Assembly (NCBI RefSeq): GCF_006569205.1
Contig: NZ_VIGD01000002.1
Span: 124,001-188,000, forward strand
Direction of reading: 5' to 3'
Source: Ureibacillus terrenus
GTDB lineage: Bacteria > Bacillota > Bacilli > Bacillales_A > Planococcaceae
DNA: 64,000 bases
Shown here: positions 16,878 through 25,511 of the stretch, piece after piece
How the letters are laid out: every line of letters begins with the position of its first letter
Position numbering within the stretch: the first letter of the stretch is position 1
Notes under the pieces: generated by a model
Told to the model about the DNA's origin: nothing
The model's database searches: none
The model's input: only the letters and a program-made list of their open reading frames with translations
Translations under genes and position numbers: made by a program

Positions 16878-17663
16878 ATGAAAGAATTGCCGATTTATCA
16901 AATCGATGCATTTACGGGAGAACCTTTCAAAGGAAATCCGGCGGCGGTCGTTGTGCTGGATGAATGGCTTCCGGATGAAATCATGCAGCAAATCGCGATG
17001 GAAAATAATTTATCCGAAACGGCCTTTGTTGTTCATCGGCAAAAAGGGGAATATGAATTGCGGTGGTTTACGCCGAAAACCGAAATCGATTTGTGCGGCC
17101 ATGCGACCCTCGCCGCGGCCTTTGCGGTGTTCAACTATTTGGAACCGTCCGTTGCGGAAGTGCGGTTCCATACAAAAAGCGGATTGTTGACTGTCGTCAA
17201 AGAAGGCTCCCTGCTTGTGATGACATTTCCATCCCGGGAAGGGGAACCTTGCGAAATGCCGGAAGCCCTTGTGAAAGGCTTGGGGAAAAAGCCGAAAGAA
17301 GTGTATTTGGCGCGGGATTATCTTGCGGTGTTTGAAACGGAAGAAGAAATCAGGAATCTGGAAATCGATTTGGAGGAACTGAAGAAGCTGGATGCCTTCG
17401 GGGTGATTGCGACCGCGAAAGGAAATGGGGCCGACTTCGTTTCCCGGTTTTTTGCCCCCAAAGCCGGCATTGACGAAGACCCGGTGACGGGTTCCGCCCA
17501 TTGCACCCTTGTCCCTTATTGGAAAAAGATGCTGCGGAAAGAGGAGTTTGTGGCGCTGCAATTGTCGCCGCGGGGAGGGAAACTGTACTGCAAAGATTTG
17601 GGAATGGAAATTCAAATTGGCGGGGAAGCGGTTGTTTATATGGAAGGGAAGATTTATGTCTGA
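16878..17663 (+). CDS. PhzF-family isomerase/epimerase-like protein
   Basis: A 261-residue PhzF-fold protein (diaminopimelate-epimerase-like two-lobed enzyme). Typical motifs are IDAFTGEPFKGNPAAVVVL, the general acid/base glutamate in NNLSETAFV, LRWFTPKTEIDLCGHATLA and DEDPVTGSAHCTLVPYW. The reaction is unknown for most members. The start at 16878 is chosen because AAAGGAGAGCGGCGG lies just upstream. It sits behind ilvE but after a terminator, so it is probably a separate unit. Confidence 0.88.
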   Translation: MKELPIYQIDAFTGEPFKGNPAAVVVLDEWLPDEIMQQIAMENNLSETAFVVHRQKGEYELRWFTPKTEIDLCGHATLAAAFAVFNYLEPSVAEVRFHTKSGLLTVVKEGSLLVMTFPSREGEPCEMPEALVKGLGKKPKEVYLARDYLAVFETEEEIRNLEIDLEELKKLDAFGVIATAKGNGADFVSRFFAPKAGIDEDPVTGSAHCTLVPYWKKMLRKEEFVALQLSPRGGKLYCKDLGMEIQIGGEAVVYMEGKIYV

Positions 17664-17722
17664 AAAATGGATGATGCGCGGCCAACCATCTGCAGCGGCT
17701 GCGCGTACCGCGGCCATAATGA

Positions 17723-17746
17723 AAAGAGGCGCTATGCCTCTTTTTT
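17723..17746 (+). terminator. Rho-independent terminator
   Basis: AGAGGC-GCTAT-GCCTCT followed by seven T. Confidence 0.85.
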
Positions 17747-17799
17747 TGTGCGTGCTGCGGCCCGGCCTGCAAAGAAGGAACCCTTGCCGGATTTTCTTT

Positions 17800-18216
17800 T
17801 CATGTTCTCTTAATGATAAAAGTGCCGATTCCGACCGCCCAGTGGTAGGCGATGAAAAAGCCGAATAAATAAACAAGCGGAATGGATTCTTCCCCCGACA
17901 ATCCCAAAATGATCACCGAGATGAATATAATGGCCAAAGAAATATGCGATGCATAGGCAATGAACCGGAACAGGTTCCGGGCGATCCGTTCATCCATGTC
18001 AGGCACATGATTCTTTTTCCGTTTGATGATGTGCATGGCGATGAACAGGATATAGATGAATGTAAAACCTATAAACGGCCCATTCAAAAACTCGCCATAA
18101 ACAATCGAGCCGATGAACAACCCCAGAAGGCTCCCCAAATAACAGCATGAATAAATGAAGATTTTCCCCCAATTTTCAACAAGCTTCGCATGTGCTGAAC
18201 GGTCATTTCTCCCCAT
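17800..18216 (-). CDS. Four-TM membrane protein paired with an Xre regulator
   Basis: About 138 residues with four membrane helices (IFIYSCCYLGSLLGLFIGSIVYG, FIGFTFIYILFIAMHII, FIAYASHISLAIIFISVIILGL and the C-terminal IPLVYLFGFFIAYHWAVGI). The start is placed at 18216 because GAAGGAGG lies nine bases upstream; it overlaps the end of the regulator gene. The pair of a short Xre repressor and a small membrane protein recurs in Firmicutes. The membrane partner's job is unknown. Confidence 0.7.
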   Translation of the reverse strand: MGRNDRSAHAKLVENWGKIFIYSCCYLGSLLGLFIGSIVYGEFLNGPFIGFTFIYILFIAMHIIKRKKNHVPDMDERIARNLFRFIAYASHISLAIIFISVIILGLSGEESIPLVYLFGFFIAYHWAVGIGTFIIKRT

Positions 18217-18424
18217 CCTCATCATCCTCCTTCAATTCAAATACTTCCTCAATCGGCACATCGAAGTATTTCACGATTTTCAAGGCCAGCTCAAGGCTCG
18301 GATTATATTTGTTCTTTTCGATGGCATTAATTGTTTGGCGGGTAACCTGCAAGTCTTCCGCCATTTTCCCCTGGGTGATTCCCTTCTTTTGCCGGATTTC
18401 CCGTATATGGTTGATGACTTTCAC
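18203..18424 (-). CDS. Xre-family HTH regulator
   Basis: A 73-residue protein that is almost all helix-turn-helix: IREIRQKKGITQGKMAEDL, VTRQTINAIEKNKYNPSLELAL, then an acidic tail. The GTG start has GGAGGAGTGATCG upstream. It is translated in overlap with the following membrane-protein gene. Twin palindromes flank its promoter and are likely its own operators. It resembles the YgzD/YozG class of small repressors. Confidence 0.88.
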   Translation of the reverse strand: MKVINHIREIRQKKGITQGKMAEDLQVTRQTINAIEKNKYNPSLELALKIVKYFDVPIEEVFELKEDDEDGEK

Positions 18425-18442
18425 CGATCACTCCTCCAAACG

Positions 18443-18507
18443 GATGTAAAGAACTCTTTACATCTACAATAGCATATATGATCGCGGAGTGTAAAGATTT
18501 CTTTACA
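18443..18507 (-). promoter_or_regulatory. Promoter flanked by twin TGTAAAG-N4-CTTTACA operators
   Basis: Two near-identical inverted repeats lie at 18443-18464 (9-bp arms, spacer AACT) and 18490-18507 (7-bp arms, spacer ATTT), with centres 45 bp apart. On the minus strand the upstream repeat supplies TTTACA as -35 and TATTGT as -10 (18-bp spacer). A dimer pair bound here would shut the promoter. The Xre gene next door is the likely ligand. Confidence 0.7.
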
Positions 18508-18707
18508 TTTGGAGGGATATTTTCTTACAATAATCCGAAAATAAAATTATAATTGGGAAGTTTTCATTTGCTTGCGGAAAGGTATAAAGGATAATAAAGC
18601 TTTATGGCGACGGCCACCGTTTGTTGCGGAGGTCGGCAAGGAAAGCTGTCCGTGTATAAGAAAAGCTGCAACAAATTGGAATCAATGCATGAGGAAAGAG
18701 GGATGTA

Positions 18708-19004
18708 ATGGTGCGTTCGGAAAAAACGCCGAGGATTTGCGAAAAAGGGCACAAGTTCTACAAGAGCAGCGATTGTGACAGCTGCCCCGTTTGCGAAGCG
18801 GAACGGAAACCTGCGGATGGCTTTCTGTCCAAATTTTCCGCACCGGCAAGAAGGGCGCTGGAAAGGGAAGGGATTTTTGGCGTCGAACAGCTTTCAAATT
18901 ATACCGAAAAGGAGATCCTTTCCCTTCACGGCATAGGGAAATCGGCGCTGTCGAAAATGAAAGAGGCGCTGGAAGAGGCGGGATTAAAGTTCAAAAATGA
19001 TTGA
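18708..19004 (+). CDS. Zinc-ribbon plus RNA polymerase alpha-CTD-like protein
   Basis: 98 residues. The N-terminal part has cysteine pairs typical of a zinc ribbon (RICEKGHKFYKSSDCDSCPVC). The C-terminal part (about 40-95) matches the helix-hairpin-helix fold of the RNA polymerase alpha C-terminal domain: APARRALEREGIFGVEQLSN, then EILSLHGIGKSALSKMKEAL. Free-standing proteins of this type occur across Bacillus with no assigned role. A contact with DNA or sigma/activators is a reasonable guess only. Ribosome site GAGGGATGTA is modest. Confidence 0.8.
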   Translation: MVRSEKTPRICEKGHKFYKSSDCDSCPVCEAERKPADGFLSKFSAPARRALEREGIFGVEQLSNYTEKEILSLHGIGKSALSKMKEALEEAGLKFKND

Positions 19005-19267
19005 TGCCCGCGGCGCAACTTTTTGATATGTCGGATGAAAACTTTCGACGTGTTGCGCATAAACCCGTTATTATTTTTCTAATATAATTGATATCCCTTT
19101 TTGTTCCAAAAAATTAAATATCAAAAATATTAAGTTAATTGGATAAATAAAAAAATGTTTATTTTGATAAAAAAATTTGATACGATGGTAGGGACAGGGC
19201 AAATGTCAGAAAAATGACACTTGTGCTATTTTATGAAAAATTTAATAAAGTTAATGGGAGGAAAGTT

Positions 19268-20884
19268 ATGAAGAAGAAGTTTTGGTTACTGTTGGCAGCT
19301 CTGTTGACGCTCACTTTGGTGCTGGCTGCATGCGGTGGCGGCAACAAGGATGAAGGAAAAAAATCTTCAGGCAAAAAAGAAATTAATCTTGTTATTCCTT
19401 CCGAACCGCCTTCACTGCATCCGGGATTGGCGACGGATACGACTTCCAGCGCAATTCTCGACAACGTTTTTGAAGGCTTGATGACCCGCAAAGACGGAGA
19501 AATCGTGAACGCATTGGCTGAAGACTATACAATCAGCGATGACCAGTTGACGTACACATTCAAACTGCGGGATGCCAAATGGTCAAACGGGGATCCTGTA
19601 ACGGCCCATGATTTTGAATATGCATGGAAATGGGTATTGAATCCTGAAAACGCTTCCGAATACGCTTCCATCCTTTACCCGATCAAAAACGCGGAAGCCT
19701 ACAACAAAGGGGAAGCGAAAGCCGATGATGTCGGCGTCAAAGCGGAAGACGACAAAACTTTGGTTGTCACATTGGATCAGCCGACGCCTTATTTCTTGGA
19801 ATTGACTGCGTTTAAAACATACTATCCGGTCAATAAAAACGTGGCCGAGAAAAATCCAAAATGGTACACGGAAGCCGGCGAAGATTATGTAACGAACGGT
19901 CCGTTCCTGTTGGATTCCTGGAACCACAACAAAGACATCACATTAAAGAAAAATCCGGATTACTGGGATGCTGACAACGTTGCCCTTGAAAAAGTGAACA
20001 TCACAATGGTTGAATCCGAACAAACGGCTACGACAATGTTTGATAACGGCGAAATTGATTTCTTGGGTTCTCCATTCCAAACAGTTTCATTGGATGCAAT
20101 CGACCAATACAAAAAAGAGGGCATTTTAAATATCGAAGACTATGCGGCCATCTACTGGTACAAGTTCAATACAACGGATGAAATCCTGAAAAACAAAAAT
20201 ATCCGTAAAGCGTTGGCGCTTGCAATCGACCGTCAAGGTTTGATCGACAACGTAACAAAAGGCGAACAGAAACCTGCATTGGGCATGGTGCCTGCTGCGA
20301 TCAAAGGTTTTGAGAAAGATCGCGGCTACTTCAAAGACAATGATGTGGAAGAAGCGAAAAAAGCCCTTGAACAAGGCATGAAAGAGCTCGGAATCAGCAA
20401 ACCGGAAGATATCAATATCAAAATTTCATTTAATACGAGTGAAGCCCACTCCGCAATCGCCCAATTCATCCAGGAAAACTGGCGCAAAAACTTGGGCATC
20501 AATGCGACGCTTGACAACTCCGAATGGCAGGTTTATTTGGACAAACTGTCAAATTTGGATTACCAAGTCGGACGTTTGGGCTGGATCGCGGACTACAACG
20601 ATGCTTACTCATTCCTGGAGCAATTTGATTCTGCGGATAACGGAAACAACGATACAGGCTGGGAAAATCCGGAATATACAAAATTATTAAGAGAAGCAAA
20701 CAAACAAACAGATGAAGAAAAACGTCTGGAGTTATTGAAACAAGCAGAAGCGATCATCATGGAAGAATTCCCGGTTGCTCCAATCTACTATTACACTAGC
20801 CTTTATGTTGCAAAAGACCATGTGAAAAACATGAAGCCGGACAATTTGGGCAACATTTATTTGAAATATGTTGAAGTTGAATAA
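19268..20884 (+). CDS. oppA: Oligopeptide ABC transporter substrate-binding lipoprotein
   Basis: 538 residues from the ATG at 19268 (GGGAGGAAAGTT upstream). Basic start MKKKFW, hydrophobic signal and lipobox LAAC give a lipid-anchored extracellular protein. The mature part is a family 5 (SBP_bac_5) peptide binder: EINLVIPSEPPSLHPGLATD, ALAEDYTISDDQLTYTFKLR and FLELTAFKTYYPVNKN are typical of OppA/DppE. It is first in an operon with oppBCDF and is separated from oppB by a hairpin, a common way to get more binding protein than permease. Confidence 0.92.
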   Translation: MKKKFWLLLAALLTLTLVLAACGGGNKDEGKKSSGKKEINLVIPSEPPSLHPGLATDTTSSAILDNVFEGLMTRKDGEIVNALAEDYTISDDQLTYTFKLRDAKWSNGDPVTAHDFEYAWKWVLNPENASEYASILYPIKNAEAYNKGEAKADDVGVKAEDDKTLVVTLDQPTPYFLELTAFKTYYPVNKNVAEKNPKWYTEAGEDYVTNGPFLLDSWNHNKDITLKKNPDYWDADNVALEKVNITMVESEQTATTMFDNGEIDFLGSPFQTVSLDAIDQYKKEGILNIEDYAAIYWYKFNTTDEILKNKNIRKALALAIDRQGLIDNVTKGEQKPALGMVPAAIKGFEKDRGYFKDNDVEEAKKALEQGMKELGISKPEDINIKISFNTSEAHSAIAQFIQENWRKNLGINATLDNSEWQVYLDKLSNLDYQVGRLGWIADYNDAYSFLEQFDSADNGNNDTGWENPEYTKLLREANKQTDEEKRLELLKQAEAIIMEEFPVAPIYYYTSLYVAKDHVKNMKPDNLGNIYLKYVEVE

Positions 20885-20902
20885 TTCTGTTTAAACAGGT
20901 AT

Positions 20903-20940
20903 AAAGGCTGCTGGGATCGAGATGGATCGCAAGCAGCCTT
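20903..20940 (+). terminator. Intercistronic hairpin between oppA and oppB
   Basis: AAGGCTGCT pairs with AGCAGCCTT with an inner GATC/GATC pairing, but the T tail is poor, so it is probably a partial terminator or 3' stabiliser. Confidence 0.55.
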
Positions 20941-20991
20941 TCGCTATTTCCGGGATTGTACGGAATTTTCCGATAAAGGAGGGAACGGTTT

Positions 20992-21924
20992 GTGCTGAAG
21001 TACATCATCAAAAGAATCATCCATATTTTGATTGCGTTGTTTTTGATTGTTACGGCAACCTTTTTCCTGATGAAGGCGGCGCCCGGCAATCCGTTTGCCA
21101 ATGAGAGGGATTTCCCGCCTGAAATCGAAGCCAATTTGAATGCCAAATATGGATTGGATAATCCATGGTACATCCAATACAAGGATTATTTGATCAATAC
21201 GCTGAAATTTGATTTTGGGGAGTCGATGAAGTACAAAGAACGGTCCACAAACGATATTATTGCGGAAGGGTTTCCTGTTTCGTTGGCCCTTGGACTTGAA
21301 GCGATGCTGATTGCCGTCGGGCTGGGTATATTGTTTGGCATCATCGCGGCGCTTTATCATAACCGATTTCCGGATTATATTGCAACGACCATCGCCGTTT
21401 TGGGGATTTCGGTTCCTTCGTTCGTATTGGCCGGATTGATGCAATACTTTATTTCCTTAAAATTGGGGTTATTTCCGGTGGCCGGTTGGAACGGCTTCAA
21501 GTACACGGTCTTGCCGGCTTTGGCGATCGCCCTGACGCATGCCGGATATATTGCCAAATTGGTCCGTTCCAGCATGCTGGAAGAAAACCATAGCGAATAT
21601 GTCAAATTGGCCCGCGCCAAAGGCCTCGGCAAATGGACCATCGTCTTTAAGCATACGCTGCGCAACGCGTTGATGCCTGTGATTACATATCTGGGACCTT
21701 TGACGGCCGGCGTTGTGACAGGCAGCTTTATCATCGAACAAATTTTTGCGATTCCCGGTCTGGGAAGACATTTCGTCCAAAGCATCACAAACCGGGATTA
21801 TACCGTCATCATGGGAACGACCGTATTCTATGCGATCATTCTGATGTTCGCGGTTTTGATTGTAGATATTTTATATACTATCATCGACCCGCGCATTAAG
21901 CTGAAAGGGGGAGGAAGAAAATAA
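20992..21924 (+). CDS. oppB: Oligopeptide ABC transporter permease
   Basis: 310 residues from a GTG with AAAGGAGGGAACGGTTT in front. A DppB/OppB-type membrane protein with about six helices. The EAA loop is seen as [28 protein letters not shown] and couples to the ATPases. It overlaps oppC by one base. Confidence 0.92.
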   Translation: MLKYIIKRIIHILIALFLIVTATFFLMKAAPGNPFANERDFPPEIEANLNAKYGLDNPWYIQYKDYLINTLKFDFGESMKYKERSTNDIIAEGFPVSLALGLEAMLIAVGLGILFGIIAALYHNRFPDYIATTIAVLGISVPSFVLAGLMQYFISLKLGLFPVAGWNGFKYTVLPALAIALTHAGYIAKLVRSSMLEENHSEYVKLARAKGLGKWTIVFKHTLRNALMPVITYLGPLTAGVVTGSFIIEQIFAIPGLGRHFVQSITNRDYTVIMGTTVFYAIILMFAVLIVDILYTIIDPRIKLKGGGRK

Positions 21925-22859
21925 TGGAGAAACGGCATGACACGTACGGCGAATTGACTCCGGAAATGTTCAGGGTGGTCGGCCCGCGGCTTGCGGAAAG
22001 CGATCAGATGCCGAAAAAGACCGTATCCTTCTGGAAAGAAGTGTGGTACCGGTTCAGACAAAACAAATTGGCGGTTTCGGGCGTTTTCATCCTGGCCATC
22101 ATTGCATTGCTTGCAATATTCGTACCGGAGTTTTCCCAATATAGTTATCGGGATCAATTGGGCGTTTACAATGAAGCGCCTTCCAAAGAACACTGGTTCG
22201 GCACGGATGATTTGGGACGGGACGTTTTCGTCCGGGTATGGTATGGCGCGCGCATTTCATTGTTTATCGGAATCACGGCAGCCATCATCGATCTGATCAT
22301 TGGCGTGTTGTGGGGAAGCATTTCAGGCCTGTTCGGGGGACGCGTCGATGACATCATGATGCGCATCGTGGATATTTTGTCCGCAATCCCTTACCTTTTG
22401 GTGGTCATCATTCTGCTTGTCGTGATGGAACAAGGGCTCCTTCCGATGATCATCGCGTTGTCGATCACGGGTTGGGTGAACATGGCGCGGATTGTCCGGG
22501 GGGAAGTGTTATCGATTAAGAACCGCGAATTCGTGCTGGCCGCCAGAACGCTTGGGGCAAGCAACTGGCATTTGATTGTCCGCCACATCATCCCGAATGC
22601 ATTGGGCGCGATTCTCGTCACGATGACCTTGACGATTCCGACAGCCATCTTTACGGAAGCCTTCTTAAGCTTCTTGGGCTTGGGCGTCAATCAGCCGATC
22701 GCCAGCTGGGGAACGATGGCTTCGGAAGGAATGGGCGGTTTGAGGGTTGCGCCTTGGCGCTTGTTCTTCCCTGCATTTTTCATTTCCTTGACGATTTTTG
22801 CCTTCAATGCGGTCGGCGACGGTTTGCGCGATGCACTTGATCCAAAACTGCGCAAGTAG
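21924..22859 (+). CDS. oppC: Oligopeptide ABC transporter permease
   Basis: A 311-residue DppC/OppC-type permease. The conserved HWFGTDDLGRDVFVRVWYGAR segment precedes the transmembrane core, and the EAA loop is EFVLAARTLGASNWHLIVRH. Heterodimerises with OppB. The start overlaps the oppB stop. Confidence 0.92.
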   Translation: MEKRHDTYGELTPEMFRVVGPRLAESDQMPKKTVSFWKEVWYRFRQNKLAVSGVFILAIIALLAIFVPEFSQYSYRDQLGVYNEAPSKEHWFGTDDLGRDVFVRVWYGARISLFIGITAAIIDLIIGVLWGSISGLFGGRVDDIMMRIVDILSAIPYLLVVIILLVVMEQGLLPMIIALSITGWVNMARIVRGEVLSIKNREFVLAARTLGASNWHLIVRHIIPNALGAILVTMTLTIPTAIFTEAFLSFLGLGVNQPIASWGTMASEGMGGLRVAPWRLFFPAFFISLTIFAFNAVGDGLRDALDPKLRK

Positions 22860-22873
22860 AAAGGGGCGGAAAC

Positions 22874-23926
22874 ATGAAGAAACCATTGCTGGAAGTGAAG
22901 AATTTAAAAATCAACTTCAAAACATACGCGGGACTTGTCCAGGCGGTAAGAGGAGTCGATTTTACATTATACGAAGGCGAAACGTTGGCGATCGTCGGCG
23001 AATCCGGTTCGGGGAAAAGCGTGACGAGCAACGCCATTATGAAATTGATTCCGGAGCCGCCGGGAATCTATGCGGATGGACAAATTTTATTCGAAGGAAA
23101 AGATTTGATACCGCTTTCGGATAAAGAAATGTCCAAAATCCGGGGAAACGACATTGCGATGATCTTCCAGGATCCGATGACGGCTTTGAACCCTACCATC
23201 CGTGTCGGAAAACAGATTATGGAAGTCATTTTAAGGCATAAAAGTGTGCCGAAACATGAGGCGAAGGAAAGGGCGATTGAGCTGCTCCGCCAAGTGGGCA
23301 TTCCGATGCCGGAAAAGCGGTTCAACCAATATCCCCATGAATTTAGCGGCGGGATGCGCCAACGGGTGGTCATCGCCATTGCCCTTGCGGCCGATCCGAA
23401 ACTATTGATTGCCGATGAACCGACAACAGCCCTTGACGTGACAATCCAGGCGCAGATATTGGAATTGTTGAAGGAGATCCAAAAGAAACGCAATACATCC
23501 ATCATTTTCATTACCCATGATTTGGGGGTTGTGGCGAATATGGCGGATCGGGTGGCGGTGATGTATGCCGGCCAAATCGTCGAATACGGAACGGTCGACG
23601 ACATTTTCTACAATCCGAAACACCCGTATACATGGGGATTGCTCGGTTCCATGCCGGATTTGAACAACAAAAGCGATGAAAAATTGTATGCGATTCCGGG
23701 TTCTCCGCCAAATTTGTTGCATCCGCCGAAAGGGGACGCCTTCGCGCCCCGGAACCAATATGCATTGGCCATCGATTTCGAATTGGAGCCGCCGATGTTT
23801 AAGGTGTCCGAAACCCATTATGCGAAGACATGGCTATTGCACGAAAATGCGCCGAAAATTGACATACCGGAACCGATCGTAAGAAGGATGGAAAGATATA
23901 AGAAGGAGGCTGGACTGAATGAATAA
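22874..23926 (+). CDS. oppD: Oligopeptide ABC transporter ATP-binding protein
   Basis: 350 residues. Walker A GESGSGKS, ABC signature FSGGMRQRV, Walker B LLIADEPTTALD. The C-terminal oligopeptide/dipeptide extension (HPYTWGLLGSMPDL, PPNLLHPPKGDAF) is typical; its usual cysteines for an Fe-S cluster are absent. It overlaps oppF by 8 bp. Confidence 0.92.
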   Translation: MKKPLLEVKNLKINFKTYAGLVQAVRGVDFTLYEGETLAIVGESGSGKSVTSNAIMKLIPEPPGIYADGQILFEGKDLIPLSDKEMSKIRGNDIAMIFQDPMTALNPTIRVGKQIMEVILRHKSVPKHEAKERAIELLRQVGIPMPEKRFNQYPHEFSGGMRQRVVIAIALAADPKLLIADEPTTALDVTIQAQILELLKEIQKKRNTSIIFITHDLGVVANMADRVAVMYAGQIVEYGTVDDIFYNPKHPYTWGLLGSMPDLNNKSDEKLYAIPGSPPNLLHPPKGDAFAPRNQYALAIDFELEPPMFKVSETHYAKTWLLHENAPKIDIPEPIVRRMERYKKEAGLNE

Positions 23927-24845
23927 GAACCATAAAATCCTGGAAGTCAAAAACTTGACCCAATATTTCGGCCCTCCTTCGAACCCGATCAAAGCGGTTG
24001 ACGGAATCAGTTTTCACATTTATGAAGGGGAAACGCTGGGGCTTGTCGGCGAGTCGGGCTGCGGCAAGTCGACGACGGGGCGCTCCATCATCGGCCTTTA
24101 TAATATCACCGATGGAGAAGTGATTTTTAAAGGCCAAAATGTCCATCAAATCAAATCGAAAAAAGAGAAAAAGCGGTTAAAGCGCGAAATGCAGATGATT
24201 TTCCAGGATCCATATGCTTCACTGAATCCCCGCATGACAGCAGGGGAAATCATCGGCGAAGGGTTTGATATCCACGGCCTTTATAAAAATAAACAGGAAC
24301 GCCAGGAAAAAATCATTTCTTTGTTGGAAGCGGTCGGGTTGAACCGTGAACATATGATGCGCTATCCCCATGAATTTTCCGGCGGTCAGCGGCAACGGAT
24401 CGGCATTGCGCGGGCTTTGAGTCTGGACCCGAGCTTCATAATCGCCGACGAACCGATTTCAGCCTTGGACGTCTCGATTCAGGCGCAGGTCGTCAATTTG
24501 TTAAAGGAACTCCAGGAAGAACGGAATTTGACATACTTGTTTATCGCCCATGATTTATCCATGGTGAAATATATCAGCGACCGGATTGCCGTGATGTACC
24601 GGGGAAAAATTGTGGAGCTTGGGGAAGCTGAAGAAATTTATCATCATCCAATCCATCCGTATACAAAATCGTTATTGTCGGCTGTTCCGCTTCCGGATCC
24701 GATTTTGGAACGGAGACGGAAAAGAATACCTTACGTCCATGAAGAAACGCCGGATACCGCCGCAATGCATGAACCGGTGCCGGGCCATTTCGTATACGGC
24801 ACGGAGGAACAAGTAAGAAAATGGGTGCAGCAGGCGCAACGGTAG
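23919..24845 (+). CDS. oppF: Oligopeptide ABC transporter ATP-binding protein
   Basis: 308 residues. Walker A GESGCGKS, signature FSGGQRQRI, Walker [13 protein letters not shown], and the C-terminal oligopeptide extension [16 protein letters not shown]. It pairs with OppD to power import. Last gene of the operon, followed by a terminator. Confidence 0.92.
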   Translation: MNKNHKILEVKNLTQYFGPPSNPIKAVDGISFHIYEGETLGLVGESGCGKSTTGRSIIGLYNITDGEVIFKGQNVHQIKSKKEKKRLKREMQMIFQDPYASLNPRMTAGEIIGEGFDIHGLYKNKQERQEKIISLLEAVGLNREHMMRYPHEFSGGQRQRIGIARALSLDPSFIIADEPISALDVSIQAQVVNLLKELQEERNLTYLFIAHDLSMVKYISDRIAVMYRGKIVELGEAEEIYHHPIHPYTKSLLSAVPLPDPILERRRKRIPYVHEETPDTAAMHEPVPGHFVYGTEEQVRKWVQQAQR

Positions 24846-24887
24846 GATGTTCTTTGTCCGTATGAAAAATTGAATCACCGATTTGTC

Positions 24888-24924
24888 GGCTTGGGGGATG
24901 AAATTGTTCCCTCAAGCTTTTTTT
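24888..24924 (+). terminator. Terminator of the opp operon
   Basis: GGCTTGGGGG pairs with CCCTCAAGC (one mismatch), followed by seven T. Confidence 0.75.
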
Positions 24925-24954
24925 ATGAATTTTTTGCCTCTATTTTGATTTTGA

Positions 24955-24980
24955 TGTAACTTTTTCCTTTCCCGTACGTG
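24955..24980 (+). promoter_or_regulatory. Candidate ECF-sigma promoter (autoregulation)
   Basis: TGTAAC (24955-24960), 16-bp spacer, CGTG (24977-24980), close to the AAC-N16-CGT pattern of Bacillus ECF promoters and placed just before the sigma gene. Confidence 0.45.
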
Positions 24981-25013
24981 GATATAGTGAAAGGAGGGCG
25001 TGAGAGTGAAGCG

Positions 25014-25511
25014 ATGAAACTGGAAGAAATCTATGCTTTGTATGTTCAGGACGTCTATCGCTATATTTTTTCCCTTTGCAGAAACAAGGAGCTGACGCAA
25101 GATATCGTGCAAGAAACGTTTTATCGCGCCTTCCTCTATCTTGAAAGCTACAACGATGAAAAAATCAAGCCTTGGCTTTTTAAAGTGGCTTACCATACTT
25201 TCATCGATCTGATCCGGAAAGAGAAAAAATTGGCGTATGTGGAAGACATGGAGACCTTGAATAAAAAAGTGTCCGAAGCGGCGGAAGATACGGCCATGAA
25301 CCGGCATCGCATCAAGGAATGGCTGGCGCTGATCGAAGGGCTGCCGCTCCATAAGAAAAATCTCATTCTTTTGAGGGATTACTACCAATTTTCCTGCGAG
25401 GAAATTGCCGATATGCTCGGCATGTCCATCCCGAATGTGAAAGTGTCGCTTTTCAGAATCAGGAAGGAGCTGCGGGCAAAAATGAAAGGAAGTGAAAAGG
25501 ATGAAGTGTGA
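25014..25511 (+). CDS. ECF sigma factor
   Basis: 165 residues. Region 2 runs LYVQDVYRYIFSLC through DIVQETFYRAFLYL; region 4 is LPLHKKNLILLRDYYQFSCEE with helix-turn-helix IADMLGMSIPNVKVSLFRIR. It starts MKLEEIYALYVQD at 25014; AGGAGG lies rather far upstream, so the start could be a little earlier. It overlaps the anti-sigma gene by 11 bp, so the two are co-produced. Related to the SigM/SigV/SigY class by eye only. Confidence 0.88.
   Translation: MKLEEIYALYVQDVYRYIFSLCRNKELTQDIVQETFYRAFLYLESYNDEKIKPWLFKVAYHTFIDLIRKEKKLAYVEDMETLNKKVSEAAEDTAMNRHRIKEWLALIEGLPLHKKNLILLRDYYQFSCEEIADMLGMSIPNVKVSLFRIRKELRAKMKGSEKDEV

Noticed and set aside
17010..17876. Long minus-strand frame opposite the PhzF gene
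   Set aside because: Mirror of a real gene with no ribosome site or recognised motif.
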